From positions 177,785,411 to 177,849,410 of the forward strand of contig OY294068.1 in assembly GCA_958510875.1 (NCBI GenBank): a stretch of DNA of 64,000 nucleotides. The letters run 5' to 3'. This document shows, piece by piece, positions 9,796 to 23,316 of this stretch. Positions within the stretch are counted from its first letter, which is position 1. Each line of letters opens with the position of its first letter. The translations under genes were made by a program, and so were the position numbers. Under the pieces are notes generated by a model. That model worked only from the letters and a program-made list of their open reading frames with translations, did no database searches and was not told the DNA's origin. Source of the stretch: Endomychus coccineus. Lineage: Eukaryota; Arthropoda; Insecta; Coleoptera; Endomychidae.

Positions 9796-11539
9796 AGGTT
9801 TTGACCAAATACATAATTTCTTGTTTAATTTTTCAGGGTCTTTTCACCTTGCCCTCGTAGTTACTGAAGTTCATCAGAAATGCTGGCAACAAACAGAAGT
9901 AATCTCACTCAGTATACTTACGAATATTTTGTACATCGAATTTAAGTGGAATATATTCGATAATATTGAGGAAGGCGCAAGAGACTAACGAAGGAAATAG
10001 TAATTTCAATTATCTGGAGTACTTATAGAATTATCTGAGTTAAGTTGTCGACTAGATATAACACCGATTGAGATATTTCATATTGCAAAATAAAAATCCT
10101 TCTGTAAATTGCATCAAAGACTGTAATCAAATCTCATTTAGATAAAGTTGAAACGTTAAGAGTGAATATAGAAAATTAAACCTAGCTCCTTGGTTTATTG
10201 CTCGTTGGTTTATTGCATTTCGATGTTGAACTTAATGGAAAATTAGGAAACCTTGTGCTTTGTCCAGTTACTCTACCGCCATAACCGTAAAGGTGTGAAG
10301 AGTGGGGAGATCATTATTTCTTGTTGAGAGTTGTCACACAGTTTGGATGAGACACATTTTAATATACAATCTAATTTCGGATTGAACATCCATCTCCTTG
10401 GCTTCAATCACTTTGAAAAACTACTGACAAGCTTGTGGTTCATATTAACCATTCGATTATGTGTAATATCCAATCAAGAATCCGAAGAGCTTGGAACATA
10501 TTATCCAATCTACATCAAAAGCAATAATGCTCGAAGTTAGCTCCAATTAGAATCAAATTGGATAGAAGAACTTATCTTAGTACTTCATTGTCAATTATTG
10601 ATATTCAGGTAACTCAATAAACTGGAGCTGATTCTCTACACCCAAATTGCCTCGATACTTAGCAGTCAAATTGAATTTAAATCTGTCGTGGACGTGAACC
10701 TCTAACTCTTTGGAATGTCGGGGAATTCACCACTCTAAGGACTCACACTAAACTAATTAGATTCCTACTGTGATGTACTTTGTAATTACTGATAGCTTCT
10801 CTTGGAGTAATGCATTATGTTTAGTAAATATGTAAGTCGGTTACATAAGACACACAGATAAATTAATCTATACAGCTGGAATAATATTTTTTTCCAGAGA
10901 TTATCCTGTGAAAATAAAATGTTCTGATTAAATGGAGGACCTGGAGAACATTAACTTTTCCTATTGAATTCTCACACTAAATATGTCCGCTATTATCCTA
11001 TGCATTTTCTCGGTATCATCACCTGGCGGTTCTATTTGAATAGATGGAATACAACTTGGAATAAGATAGTAATTGTGCTAGGTTTTCAAGGTGACTAGGA
11101 ACTTTTAATGCGAAAGTATATGAGGCAGGTAAAGTGAGTGGACAGCCGCGATATTTTATATTATCAAGGCATCCAATTGATCGTTTATGTCGTTATTCTT
11201 CAAACCATTGCTGATTCTACTGTGTTTAATTCGAAGGTTCTTCTCTAATTAAGCAAAATGTTCGTCCGTTTCTCAAAAATTGTCACCAATAGATGAATAT
11301 GTTTATTTTGTGCAAAAGATTTGGAATATTCCATATTTATATTTTCTATATTACGACTTCATCTATCATTGTAAAATTCATATTCGCTAACCTGGAGAAT
11401 TTACTCCCCCGCGGTAGTAGATAGCGAATTATCGGATCACACATATCAAGTCCTGACGATACAGGCGGTACCCGCGAGTCAACAAAGTAGCACAATGAGA
11501 ATTGAACGTATATACAACAGCAAAAAAAAATCGAATATT
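9796..11539. other. AT-rich sequence, nothing recognised
   Basis: A right terminal repeat for the mariner relic should lie close to 9800 but was not identified. A 12-bp word, TTGGTTTATTGC, is duplicated at about 10191-10217. No coding motif. Confidence 0.45.
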
Positions 11540-13683
11540 CCAGATATGCATTGAGTAGAGTTCAATGGCTCGACAATGTGAATAATAATATCGATATCAA
11601 CATTTTAAGAGAACTGTTTTTCAATAGATTTTCTGAAATTTCCAACCACGTGTTTCCTCTAGTATATCATGAGAGACCGCTTGAATACACAACAAATAAA
11701 AATGATTGAATCTTCGTAAAGACAAAAAAGTTATCAAAAATGGTCACCATAGGTGAAAGAATTGATAACGATATATATCACGGTAGGTATCTCGCATTCA
11801 GGAAACTATACAGGAATAAATCGAATAAAGAGATAAAGACATATAACGATAATCGACTCAAACATTCTGGGACATCATCAACCAAGGTCAGGGTGAAAAC
11901 AGAGATGATTCAGTATCTCCAACATTCATGATCCATTTTCGAAAGACGGGCAAATCATAAATGAAGAAAAGATATGTAACATATTCAATACCTACTTCAT
12001 CGAAACGATAGAACAAAATAAGATAAATGTAAATAACATCACCTACAAACATGACACACCAGTTTTTCTTCTCATTTCCAATAAGTCCTCAGGAAACATG
12101 TGAAGTAATGAAAAAGATTTGTAACAAATGGTCATACGGTTTGGATGTTGTAGCTGGAACCATCGTGATAGAAGTAGTCGATGTACTAGCTAACCCCCTG
12201 TCAACATTGTTAAGCCACAGTTTTGATAAGGGAGTATACCCATAAAAACTGAAAGAATCCTAATTCTTATATACAAGAACAAAATGGAAATAGCTCTGGC
12301 AAATAATATAATAATAAATAAACCTATCGCGTAACATAGCCATTTTGGAGAAATATTTGGAAACGTTCTCAATCAACGTCTGACCAAATATTTAAAAAAG
12401 TGTCAGCTTTTTTCAAAATACCGAAATGGTTTTCGGGCCGGACACTCAATTCAAACGGCTTGGGATATGGCTATTGACACATACACGATGCCCTCAATAT
12501 TAAAAAACAAGTTATTGGACTGTTTTTTGACATGCCCAACGTCACTTGACATCGTAAACAAAGATCTGCTAGCACACAAACTGAAAAAGGTGGAGATACG
12601 AGGTGCAGCTTTGAATTGGTTGGTAAATGGTGGGATTTGAACGGGCTCAAGCTAGATACAACTTAATCAAATGCAATGCAATTCGCCCAAAAAATGAAAC
12701 AGTAGATTATAGTATACTCATACAAAATGAAAATGAATCATTGGAAAACATAACAAACAAAAGATTTGTGGGAGTCCATATCGATGAAAAGCTGACATGT
12801 AGTGTTCATGTGGAAAGTATATTACCAGGATTGAGTTGTTGCTTTTTCTTGATGAGGAACATTAGGGACAGCGTCTCTCAAAATAAATTACTATATCTGG
12901 GCTTATTCCAGTCCATTATGGCATACGGCAACATATACTGGACCAGGCACATGATGTCAATTCGGTATTCACAACGCAAAAAAATATATCAGGAATATGA
13001 TGAAGATACCGCAACTGCATTCTTGCGGAAAGCGTTGCCAATCATCAAACATAATGACATATTCCTCTCTGTACATATACTCAATAATATTATACACAAT
13101 AAAAAACATAGGTTATGCACATCTGAGGCAGGACACTCACACTTATGACATAAGGACAACAATGATCTTCATTTACCGTTTTCCAGACTATCTGTTGGCC
13201 AACATAATCCCAATTATATGGAGAAGAAATGCCCAAGCAAATTGAACAGAATGACCACTGATTTCGCAGATATTGAATTAAACTCCAGTAACGAACTGGA
13301 ACATTTTTTCATACAAAAAGTTATTATTCGGTAGACAAATTTTCAGAAGAAACTGAACGGACAAGCTATTGAACAAAAACAATTAAATGACAATATGTGG
13401 AAAATTTTATATCCTCAAAACTAATACAAAAATAGTGTATCCGACATTATCCAGCCAAAAATCTCTTTTTTTAACTGACATTTTTGATATGTTCTGATTT
13501 AATCAGTGATTATTATTATCAAACACTGATCTTAATGATACTGTGATGGTTAGTCAGAATTATTGTATTAATAGGTCTTTTTTATATTATATACTTATAT
13601 TTTTATACTATTTTGATATGTAAACTCTGATGCAAGTGAAGTTCTATGTATTTGACACAAGTGGATCTATCTATCTATTTATA
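11540..13683 (+). pseudogene. Jockey-like LINE relic with deleted polymerase core
   Basis: Fragments in shifting frames follow the order of a non-LTR ORF2: a linker region with KEIKTYNDNRLKHS (about 11830), INEEKICNIFNTYFIE (about 11955), CNKWSYGLDVV, NPLSTLLSHSFDKGVYP (the block that precedes the polymerase), a region matching the KYLKKCQLFSKYRNGF-type fingers (12390), and, after a jump, the thumb segment ITNKRFVGVHIDEKLT (12750) and LGLFQSIMAYGNIYW (12900). The central palm with the FADD motif is not present; an internal deletion around 12620-12640 fuses the region before it to the thumb. A downstream AT-rich 3' region ends in a TCTATCTATCTATT simple repeat at about 13664-13683, the probable tail. 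It is unrelated at family level to the element at 4042-5430, judging by the sequence. Confidence 0.7.
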
Positions 13684-15465
13684 GCACTCCGAAAAGTCAA
13701 CTCTATAAGCTCCAGATTCATCAAACTTATTCGTTTTATCTTCATCTTTCAACAAAATGTGAGACAATTTATTCTGGAGTTAAAAGCTTACTTTTAATTA
13801 TTGTACCTGGGCATTAAAAGTTTCCAATTACCTTGGTAACTTCACTATATTGACTTATACTGAATCGATATCGTGAAATTGAAATAGTTGACATCACTTC
13901 TGTTTCTAACTTCCGTTTCAGCATTATTACGCCATATCCATATCTTATTCAAATACAATTAGATAGCTTCAACTAAAACTATACTTATTGGTAGGTAGCA
14001 AAGAACCACTTTTGTCAGACATTCATAAACTTAAAGCATTATTACTACAGGCATGAATCTAGATTCTAATAATGACGTATTGCTATTAACAGCAGAATAT
14101 AGAAGCTATTCAGAACAAAAATTCATGGAATAAATACATCACATAGCTTTGAAAAATGGCGAATAAAATAAAGTCTATTTAATCATTAAGAAGTATGGTA
14201 TTGTTTTTGTGTACCTACGTATATTCTCAAAGATTCCAGCAAGTTGAGTTTCGAGCATCCATCTGCTATATGTCAAATATGTAAACTGTCTATTCTAGGG
14301 AAAGAATGATCATGGTGTCGCTTGGAAGCGGAGACATTTAATTGACCTTCGAAGCCTTCTGATCTGACCCGATATTAAGTTCTTTTTTCTGAATTATTAT
14401 GTTGATACACCTGCTGCTAGTCTAGAGCTAGAAGGGAACGTTTGGCGAGCAATAATAAATGCTGAAATAGAGCAACATCTCTAAGGGAGCATAAAACCTG
14501 AAAGACAGTTATCGTGTTATGGAGGGCATTTTGCTGATACTGTATTCCATATCTAACTGCTAAGTTTGTACTGTATACCGATAGCGATTACTTTCAGATT
14601 TCATTATATCTTGTTTTTCAATCAGAGAAAAGTCTGAAAGTTCACCTTCCTATATTGCATGTTAAAATTGCATTTTACAATGAACATTGACTCAGATAGA
14701 AACGGTTTTAATAGAGAGCATGAAATGAACGTTTCACTCATCTCGGTTCCGTTCCTTGTAGGTTTTATTCTGATTGAGAAAAGCAAATAGACCTACGGAT
14801 AGTAACGTGCGAACGATGAAGAAATATACGCCTGGCTGATTCGGATAAACAGTCAGTAGTGGTATATAAACTTGAATCAAGATGAGAAGATGGTGGAATA
14901 ATATGTGGTTTAGTCTCCATTGCCATAAGTCGTCATAACTTTTAATACTCAGTATATTGACATTCACCTAATAATATCTTCCTCTAACTAATATAATTTC
15001 GGAACAAGACAAGTAAAGGTAAAATGCCAGATTAGTTTGTGAATCGTTCTCCACTTGCTTATCTTGTTCGTCAAACATTTGGCTCCTTCTCCTTTATATT
15101 ACAATATTCATTATAAAATCATAGTCCAAGAGCCACAATGTATCGATGAAAATATGCATATGGTAACTGTCTGGCGTATAGCACAAGTTAACGAGATTTC
15201 CAAATGAATAAAAGCACAGATAACTTTCATTTACCAAAGATTCGTGAAATCCACTGCTTCAAACATTTTTAACTTACTACCTACATTCTTCAAACAAGTG
15301 AAGGACTGTACAATTCAATTAACTGAAATGATACAGACAAGTGATCATCTCAATTCTAGCTAGTGAGGTATTAATATACTGCGGTTATCAAGGTGATCTA
15401 TCATTGAGACTTGATATATTCTTGTTGTTACAATTCTGTAACCTGTAGTCTGTTGAAGCTATCGA
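13684..15465. other. AT-rich sequence, nothing recognised
   Basis: No coding motif, RNA or repeat was recognised. The frame at 14734-14967 on the minus strand is hydrophobic but has no family signature. Confidence 0.5.
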
Positions 15466-16245
15466 TTCAATGAAATCTATGAAATCTATAAAATCTATGA
15501 AATTTATGAAATTCGTGAAATCTATAAAATCTTTAAAATCTTTAAAATCTATAAAATCTATAAAATCTATAAAATCTATAAAATCTATAAAATCTATAAA
15601 ATCTATAAAATCTATAAAATCTATAAAATCTATAAAATCTATAAAATCTATAAAATCTATAAAATCTATAAAATCTATAAAATCTATAAAATCTATAAAA
15701 TCTATAAAATCTATAAAATCTATAAAATCTATAAAATCTATAAAATCTATAAAATCTATAAAATCTATAAAATCTATAAAATCTATAAAATCTATAAAAT
15801 CTATAAAATCTATAAAATCTATAAAATCTATAAAATCTATAAAATCTATAAAATCTATAAAATCTATAAAATCTGTAAAATCTATAAAATCTGTAAAATC
15901 TATAAAATCTATAAAATCTCTAAAATCTATAAAATCTATAAACTCTATAAAATCTATAAAATCTATAAAATCTATAAAATCTATAAAATCTATAAAATCT
16001 ATAAAATCTATAAAATCTATAAAATCTTTGAAATCTATAAAATCTATAAAATCTATAAAATCTGTAAAATGAAATCTATGAAATCTATGACATCAATGAT
16101 ATTAAATCTACTGAATCTATTTAATCTATTGAATCTATGAAATCTTTTAAATCTATCAATTCTATCAAATCCATTAAATCTATTATATCTATTAAATCTA
16201 TTACATCTATTAAATCTATTAAATCTATTAAATCTATTGAATCAG
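15466..16245. repeat. 9-bp minisatellite, unit AAAATCTAT and variants
   Basis: A tandem array of a 9-bp unit. The centre (about 15544-15865) is nearly perfect; the left end has GAAATCTAT-type variants and the right end (16070-16245) shifts to ATTAAATCT-type units, giving roughly 85 units in all. Because the period is a multiple of three, one frame stays open for 200 codons and reads as an (IKS)n peptide, and others give (IYK)n; the open frame is a by-product of the period, not evidence for a protein. The more uniform centre and divergent edges fit unequal exchange or slippage. Confidence 0.95.
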
Positions 16246-18462
16246 GTAGTAACCAATGTAACGAATGAGTGGAGTTTTGCCTGGAACATTTCCAAGAACA
16301 AAAAATTACTTCCCATATAACACATACTCGAAACTAAAACAGACTTTGCCTATAAAGTGAAATCAATGATTCTGATAATCGAACCCGAACTAAACCAAGC
16401 ACTTTCTATGAACATGATGTAGTGAACCTTAATACCTATCTGCAGAAAAGGTCCACCAACTCTTATATATTCCAAACAACTTGTGAAGACTGTTGCGCAG
16501 AAATCCCTGTTTTCTGTGTTTAAGCCATAAAATAACAATTTATTTTTGGAAATTTCACCACTTTTTCAACGGTTTATCCTGAATGGTCTGAATGCATCCA
16601 ACGTCAATCTAGACATTCAGAACTCCAATTTGAAAACTCCCACTACAGAATAAAATCAAATTACTTCTCAGACTTCTTCGCATAACCAGAAAAGTTCAGA
16701 AGCTACCAACGTGGGTAACAATTGATACTACATAGTTACCGTGTCAAAATGACGTGAAGTCAAAATGACTGCGTTTCGCAGTCAAATACAGCGTTTGGGA
16801 GCTTTGTAACCGGAACGGACACCCTTTTGGACACCCGACTCATGAAACCTAATCTTTGTCCGAATAAATCAGACTGTAAAGCTTATCGCTTGTGTCGATC
16901 TTGATTAATCTCTCTAGCCAGGGAGAGTACCCTAAGGCATGTTGAAATTTTCTTCAGAGAAATGAATCTGCAAAAATTTTCGAGCTTAAATAAATCAATT
17001 TGTAGAATTCTAGCAGATGCAGTCACCGGTACAACCTTTGTGCCTTTTGCAAAATGAACAAACCTTAATCTTTGCGTTTGAGGACTACTTGTTGTATACC
17101 CTGTTCGGACTCAGTTTCAAATTCGGATAACCCTGGCAAAGCATTCGCAAAATCAAAATGAGCGTGTTTCGCAAAGTCAACAGCAGCGCTTTGTATCTTC
17201 CCGAGTTCTACAAATTGAATAGAATTCTAGAAATTGAGTTACTCAAACTCAAAAATACCTATTTTAGAACTTTATTCTAGTGACTTAGAGGCAGGAGCAA
17301 AACTCCTGTTGTTGCAAGACTAGAACCATTCTCAATCGACTCCTCGAGAGTTCCGGTATCGTTGCTTGAAGGTAACCTAACGATTCTTGAGGTTCTGAGG
17401 TCTCTGGGACTGAAACTTCAGTCATCTACATAAATTTCGTTTCTGCCTTGGATGCATCTTTTGAGAACACATCCAATGAATGATAAGTGTATAAATTTCT
17501 GAAATGAATGACCGTCAAAGATTCAACTTCATCTCAAAACCGTTATTTGTAGTGTAGCTTACTAGCGATTCAGTGTCAAGTATTCAGTTTTCCGATTCAA
17601 TTATGTTCCAAATTATCACTATGAGAAAATGATCGTATTTCATGCCATTTCCATCCAGAATATTTCTTAGGATGCTTAGCTTCAATGACGCTATTGGAGT
17701 ATTCGGACTACAATAAATCATGAGTCAAGTCCGATGGAAATGGACCATTATGATTGTAAAGGACAGGCTCCTAAATGTAGCCAAATTATCAAGTTATTAA
17801 TAATGTGTCAAAACTGCCGACCGAAAGCTAACTGAATCCGAAGTTTGCTTCAGATAGAAACTAATTCCATAAAGAGAGTCGTCATCTGAACCGCAATTCA
17901 GGATAACCTTTATTGCACTTTCGACGCTAAAGTTTAGATATACGACCTTAATGCAATATATCATCAACGATGGCTAATGGCCACGCCCGTAGTAATTGGG
18001 CCTATTGTGTTGAATGATCGCTCACGGTGGTGTTTGGCGTTTAAACAGTTTGCTAGACACAGCAAACGGATTAATTTATTCAACACCGTCCGCTATAAAG
18101 GTCAGCCTACATTGTATAAGCGAGAGCTAATCGACCATGTAGGTGATTTTACTATGGCAGGAGTTCCATCCAATTCCATCAATATATTGCAGTATATGGC
18201 TTTCGTTCATAATAAGCTCTCGACTTCCTTCTTTTGTATACTCCCAACTCATAAATTCAGATATGCCCACGAACCCACTCACTAATGTGATCGTAATCGT
18301 TAATAATAGTTCCATTGCATATGGTAGGGACATCATACCGATTTGAATGAGAGAAAATCAGCCCAAAAGATTATGAGTTCATTAAAAAATATTGAACGCA
18401 TCAGGGATGTTTATTGCATTGCCAATGAGAACGACACAATTGTCTCCACAGTGGGTTATGTG
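16246..18462. other. Intergenic sequence; one unrecognised 102-codon frame
   Basis: Nothing recognised. An open frame at 17977-18285 begins MATPVVIGPIVLNDRSRWCL and contains KQFARHSKRINLF; I see no family motif and no intron signals that would make it a gene. Two related strings, near 16765 (GCGTTTCGCAGTCAA) and 17160 (GTGTTTCGCAAAGTCAA), hint at an old internal duplication. Confidence 0.35.
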
Positions 18463-19921
18463 CGTCGTAGTCACCGATCGTGAGGCCATTGAAGAGGACC
18501 GTTAGAAGGGTAGTGCTGGGGAATTCTGCGTCGTGGTTACCCTGGACATGAAGAACGCGTTGAACTCAGTGAACTGGAATCAAATTCTGGAGGCGCTGAT
18601 GCATTGTTAGCACGATCGCGAGCTACTTCAGCGAACAAACATTGTTGGCCTAGAGCCTACAGCAAAGGAGACATCCCTCAAATCTGAGTACTCGGACCAT
18701 TATTGAGAACATCATGCACGATGCGGTGCTGAGGCCGCCCATGCCCACAAGGACGAAGGCTGCTGAGTTTGCAGACGATATTGCTGTGATTGCCATTGTC
18801 AAGAACTTGGAAGGAGCCACGCAGGAAATGAACGAGGCTGTTGCCACAAGTGTCTCTAGGCAAATTGCCTGCAATTGGCAGACCATCAAACCGAGGTGAC
18901 TCGCAGGGACGACGACAAAAATTTGCGAAAATAGCCGTTGGGAGCTCCTTCATAGCTTCGTCATCATTGAGATACCTGGGAGTCCAGATAGACGCCAGGC
19001 TGCGGTTCGACAAACATCTGCGAGTAGCGAGTACGAGAGTAGATGCAGTGGCCCACACACTGGCCACAACTATAACCAACATTGGAGGATCTACTCAGAG
19101 TAACAGAAGGCTCATTTCCAGCGTTGTCAGCTCCACGATGATGTATGCAGCCCCAATCTGTGTATCTGCCGCGGCGTTGGCATCGTACGTATGCCAATTA
19201 GCCTCGTAGATGTGCCCTATAGGTGAAGTATGTGTTTTATAGCCAACATGCCACCAATCCCTCTGATGTTGGAGGAAAGAAGATCCACAAGCGTAGGCGC
19301 GAAGTTGGAGACACCGAACGACACATTTTAACCCAGGATGCGAGGATAGCGATGTCAGCGTTATGACAGCAGCTCTGGAATGCACCCATCAAGATTCGGT
19401 GGATGGGTCCAGATGTTGCACCATGGACCAGGAGGAGGCACGACTAACAAGCTTTAGGGCGTAACTGCACCTCTCTTGACTGGACGATGACACATTGTAT
19501 CCGACTTGCAAACTAGAACCCGAGGATGCAAAGTAAGTTCCATGCCATTATCCTCATTTGAACGGACCGTGCGGAATCCTGCAAGTGAATCTACAGCAGC
19601 AGTTGTCCCTGGAGAATATCGTTGAGGAGATGCTTGAGTCACAGACCACCTGGAATGCAGTGTACGACTTGGCAAACACCGTATTTAAGGAGCTCAGACA
19701 TATAGACAATGAGGGAAGAGACTAATCCATGGCGTAGAAGGAGATGGCGAACATCTAGATCATAGTCATTTTATCCCCGCGTGGTAATGCCTGACAGCAG
19801 TCCTGCGTGATGCTGGACGTAACGTGAGGTGGTTTTATTGGTATGAAATCCCACAAACTGTGAAGCAGCGTATTTCGAAAATTTGCACCTACCTTCGCAA
19901 AGAAAAAAAAAACACACACAC
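18463..19921 (+). pseudogene. R1-clade LINE, polymerase to 3' end (relic)
   Basis: The longer copy of the family at 1455-2083. In order across frames: GEFCVVVTLDMKNALNSVNW (palm aspartate region), IASYFSEQTLLA-like thumb approach, AEFADDIAVIAIVKN (catalytic ADD, about 18766), SLRYLGVQIDARLRFDKH (thumb, about 18966), then MPPIPLMLEERR (19250), the RRRREVGDTERHILTQDARI block, the cysteine-containing knuckle region, and a 3' UTR that ends CTACCTTCGCAAAG and an A-rich/CA tail at about 19888-19921. The segment between thumb and MPPIPLM appears shortened. Multiple stops and frameshifts make it non-functional. R1-like elements classically target rDNA, but no rDNA is seen here, so this family inserts elsewhere or this is a dispersed relative. 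Confidence 0.75.
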
Positions 19922-21734
19922 ACTTGTGCGCGCAAATTATATTTCAATAATAAACAGATCGATTCAGAAAAGCTCAAAATAGATATATCCGTGAAAATCC
20001 GGGAACTTTTCTTATCCCGATAACAATGCTTCCCTCACATTATATAGGTACTACGTATAGCGAGGGAAGTGGAAAGTTATAATTAAATTGGATTGTCCTT
20101 TACTATTAGAGCACAAGAACTTATTTCTTGCCGAACAATGAGTCACTCTGCATTTGTTTCTTTCATTTATTTTGTCAATTTACAATTCTCTTGTTATTTG
20201 CAAGCAGCAAATACCTTGTAATATCAAGGATCATATCTCATGCATATACTATATCGATCAATGGGCTCAAAATTCTATCAACAGCTTTTTTCACTTCATA
20301 CACGACAATAATACTCCTATTTCTTTAATAGAAATCTTGTCCATATCCTGTAATTAAACTTCTGAAAAAGAAATGAGAGAGAGAGAGTTGGATTTCTGCA
20401 TTCCACGTTGATCATGTCGGAATAAAGTATATTAAAGCTTCAAGCTTCAAAGTGGGTTGATTGACACGTGTCAGTTTTTTATCTTCTTCATGTAATTTAC
20501 AGCAAACAGAGAACGAACTCCTTATTTCCTTTCAATTTTCAAATCTTTGTATTTCTTTTTGTCAATTTCAGAAGCGTCGTATGAAATTCACATAATTCCA
20601 TCGATTCCGGAAATAGGGCAATCGAACGAGCTTCACTCTTTTAATATCTCATGGTATAGTGGCAATCGTTCAGGCTCTATCAGTAACATGAAGATGTTGA
20701 GAGTAACATTTTATAGACGATGTTGTCTCCAATAATAACCTTCCGTGAAAATAACACCTTCAAACTATACATAGCGTTGTAACATGGTTCTCTCTAGATG
20801 AAACTCTATAAAACCATGACATATTGGATTCAAACCCCCAATCATTGATTAGCCAGAACCAATGGGAGAAATATTATTGTCACTTACCCTTTTATTTCTC
20901 AATACATTTATGATTTGACACACCGGAAGTTGAGCGCTAATATTAATTAGATGAACTCGTACATACTCCACAACAACAACGAAACTTAGTGATAAAATTA
21001 ATTATTAAATCAATAATAATGAAACAATAATTATGATAATTGATAATGGAAGTGAATGAAATATTATAATTAACTTTATTACTAATAAGAATGAAGCAAT
21101 CAGATGAAGGATAGAAATGATTATGTTTTGGATACCGGAAATGACCCGTACTAATTCCTTATCACAGAGTATTATCCCCGGACGTCCATCCACGCTTCGC
21201 ATGAGGAGCGGCGACGAACATCAATTTCATCATCTCTTCAATTCTAATCTCCATGAATATTTCTGAAAAACGCGTCCTTTGGACATTTATTCTATTGCGG
21301 ATCAAGCAAGTGGTGAATTTCTCATAGCATGTGAATGAGCAGTAGTGAAATTTCGGAATACAGGAAGTCTTCGTGAATAATTCTCACAGTTATTAATTAT
21401 CATTAATTTATTCCTGAAATATTTCAACCAGTTTTCTGGAATAACGTCTTCAATGTACATTTACCATGTTCACCTTGGAATGAAATGTTAATGCAGATAG
21501 CTCTGTATCTATTTGAGTTCCCCTCGAATGAGTCACGATCTTCGAGGTGGTTGAACATTGCATTAAAATCTAGTGTAAAATGAGAAAAAAATGTTGAACA
21601 TCTGCTTAGTACTTCTGATTCATGGTCAGACTCATATGGATGACCTATTGATCAGAGAACTAAGTCCTCTTTAGGACAACTATAATCTCTCCATATGAGA
21701 CAGCCCTCGCATGTGTACCTAACTGGCCATCCAC
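19922..21734. other. AT-rich sequence, nothing recognised
   Basis: Only a GA dinucleotide run at about 20376-20388 and an ATTA-rich stretch around 21000-21080. No coding motif recognised. Confidence 0.5.
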
Positions 21735-21990
21735 CCTAAATTGAATGAACAAGAAAACAACATTAGGGGTCTCCCTAATGAGGCCCATGTTCTGCTAAGA
21801 CTTCTTCAAAATGAATTCCCTGATATTGGCGAATGGTGGACAGGCTTATCACGTGCTTTACCGTCTCCTTTTCTACTTCGCATGCCATACACAGGTTATC
21901 CACAAGACCAATAATTGGTGTTTAATTACTGGCAGTGTCCCGTTGTGACTTATGTGAGTAGAAGCATGTTATTCCGAGACAATCTAGAAT
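21735..21990 (-). pseudogene. RNase H-type LINE, cysteine-knuckle fragment near the 3' end
   Basis: On the minus strand at about 21910-21840 the frame reads IGLVDNLCMACEVEKETVKH followed by VISLS. This matches the C-x2-C ... H ... knuckle that lies after the RNase H domain in Jockey/I-type polyproteins of insects (the pattern GLxDNxxCxxCxExEETxxH). A short LLTGHNGTL-like stretch precedes it in another frame. The last cysteine is replaced and the frame is soon broken. A comparable knuckle is found at about 32480-32545. Confidence 0.5.
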
Positions 21991-22321
21991 AATATTCTGC
22001 TCTATTTATCGCGTGCTTGAACATTACGCATCCTCGATTTTCATCCCATCCCTGCTTGAGCGCGTTTCAAGTATTTTTTCGAAAATGGCATTAATGTTTT
22101 GCATGATTGGGAGATTATCGATTCTTCCTCTGGATTTCGAATACCTCGCGAAACACATTAAACACCTCCAATATAAATCAATGGACCTGTTATTGCCCAG
22201 CGGACATTCGATTCGGTCGGCGACAATTTGGAAAGCCGATTCTGTAGATCTTTCTTGGATGGAGTCACTTTGTGAAGCATCTGAAACCTATTATAGTCTA
22301 GGAGCTAGAGCGGATTGATGG

Positions 22322-22661
22322 ATTCGAATGATTATTTTTCCGTCCCAAATATCGACCAATAGAATTGCACCATTCGACGTCACGTGGTACAACCTACATG
22401 GAATTATACTGAATATTTTTTGAATATTTTCTCTGGTAGTTGATATATATAAAAAACAAAACATGATCCAGTCAAATTAACCACACTTCAAACTGACAGG
22501 TTGAATTCTGTCCACCATCGATAAAAAAGTCAAAGGAAATGTTCATTTGGGACGGCCAGTCAAATTAACCACACTTCAAACTGACAGGTTGAATTCTGTC
22601 CACCATCGATAAAAAAGTCAAAGGAAATGTTCATTTGGGACGGAAAAATAATCCTTCGAAT
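22322..22661. mobile_element. Small inverted-repeat element carrying the 88-bp duplication
   Basis: Arms of 29 bp (22322-22350 and 22633-22661), complementary with one mismatch, contain the TTTTTCCGTCCCAAAT word and enclose about 280 bp. The arms bracket the tandem duplication at 22468-22643, and the right arm overlaps the second copy. No coding capacity. Confidence 0.65.
22468..22643. repeat. Perfect tandem duplication, two 88-bp units
   Basis: Units 22468-22555 and 22556-22643 appear identical base for base, each beginning CCAGTCAAATTAACCACACT and ending TTCATTTGGGACGG. Exact identity implies a very recent event or an assembly artefact. Confidence 0.95.
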
Positions 22662-22853
22662 ACCACACGAGCTTCAAAATTATCTGGCATTTCCCTCAAG
22701 GTTCCCTGCAAACAAATAAAGTCGTCAAGTTTTTCAGGAAAAATCACTCGCGCTTCGCGCTCGTGATTTTTTAACCTGAAAAACTTGACTCCTTCATTTA
22801 TTTGCAACGAACCTATCGGGAAATACCCGATAATTTTGAAGCTCTTGTGGTAT
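22661..22853. mobile_element. Foldback/MITE-like hairpin, ~195 bp
   Basis: The two halves are imperfect reverse complements around a centre near 22757: TACCACACGAGCTTCAAAAT at the left against its mirrored counterpart ending GTGGTA at the right, and TCAAGTTTTTCAGG against CCTGAAAAACTTGA. The centre holds GCGCTTCGCGC. No coding capacity. Confidence 0.75.
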
Positions 22854-23316
22854 TATATATGAATACACCTTGGCACTACTGTATATTGGTGGAAAAAGGT
22901 TCAATGTACAATAGCTCTCACAAGCCGAATCGTGTAGTGTCAGGTATTTCCAAGCTACAGTCACCTCAAATTTTGGACTTTCTTATTCCACGAACCCTCT
23001 TTCGGAGTTGTTGTATATTGAAAAGGATGTAATACTTATACAATTGCACCCAGTGTCAAGGTTTTTTTCGAGGCCATTTCTTGGAGCAGGCCAGTTAATT
23101 TAGTAGGTCAAATGGGATTCACGGACACAGTTTCTCTGCTGTGGAAAATGTTTGTTATTATTGCCAATTGTTGAAAGAACCCATGCCAAGCTATTTTTCA
23201 AAATTTAATATAACAACTTATCTTTCTTGTGGCTTGAATTTGAGCAAATTACTATTTATAGTCAAACAAAAAACAGACAAATACAAAAAGTCGGGTATCT
23301 ACAAGATTGAATATGG

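Larger units (their letters stand above)
22294..23316. repeat. Dispersed repeat copy A, interrupted by ~550 bp of nested elements
   Basis: Starts TAGTCTAGGAGCTAGAGCG, is interrupted at about 22314, and resumes at about 22866 (CACCTTGGCACTACTGTATA) to about 23316 (near CAAGATTGAAT). The uninterrupted counterpart is at 24104-24580. No protein was recognised in either copy. Confidence 0.75.

Noticed and set aside
15470..16072. 200-codon frame encoding an (IKS)n protein
   Set aside because: It is a translation of a 9-bp tandem repeat; there is no non-repetitive part and no flanking gene signal.
17977..18285. 102-codon frame as a small gene
   Set aside because: No recognisable motif and strong overlap with open frames on the opposite strand at 18127-18336.
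18650..19675. Several minus-strand frames of 70-130 codons
   Set aside because: They are antisense shadows of the R1-clade relic, whose motifs are all on the plus strand.
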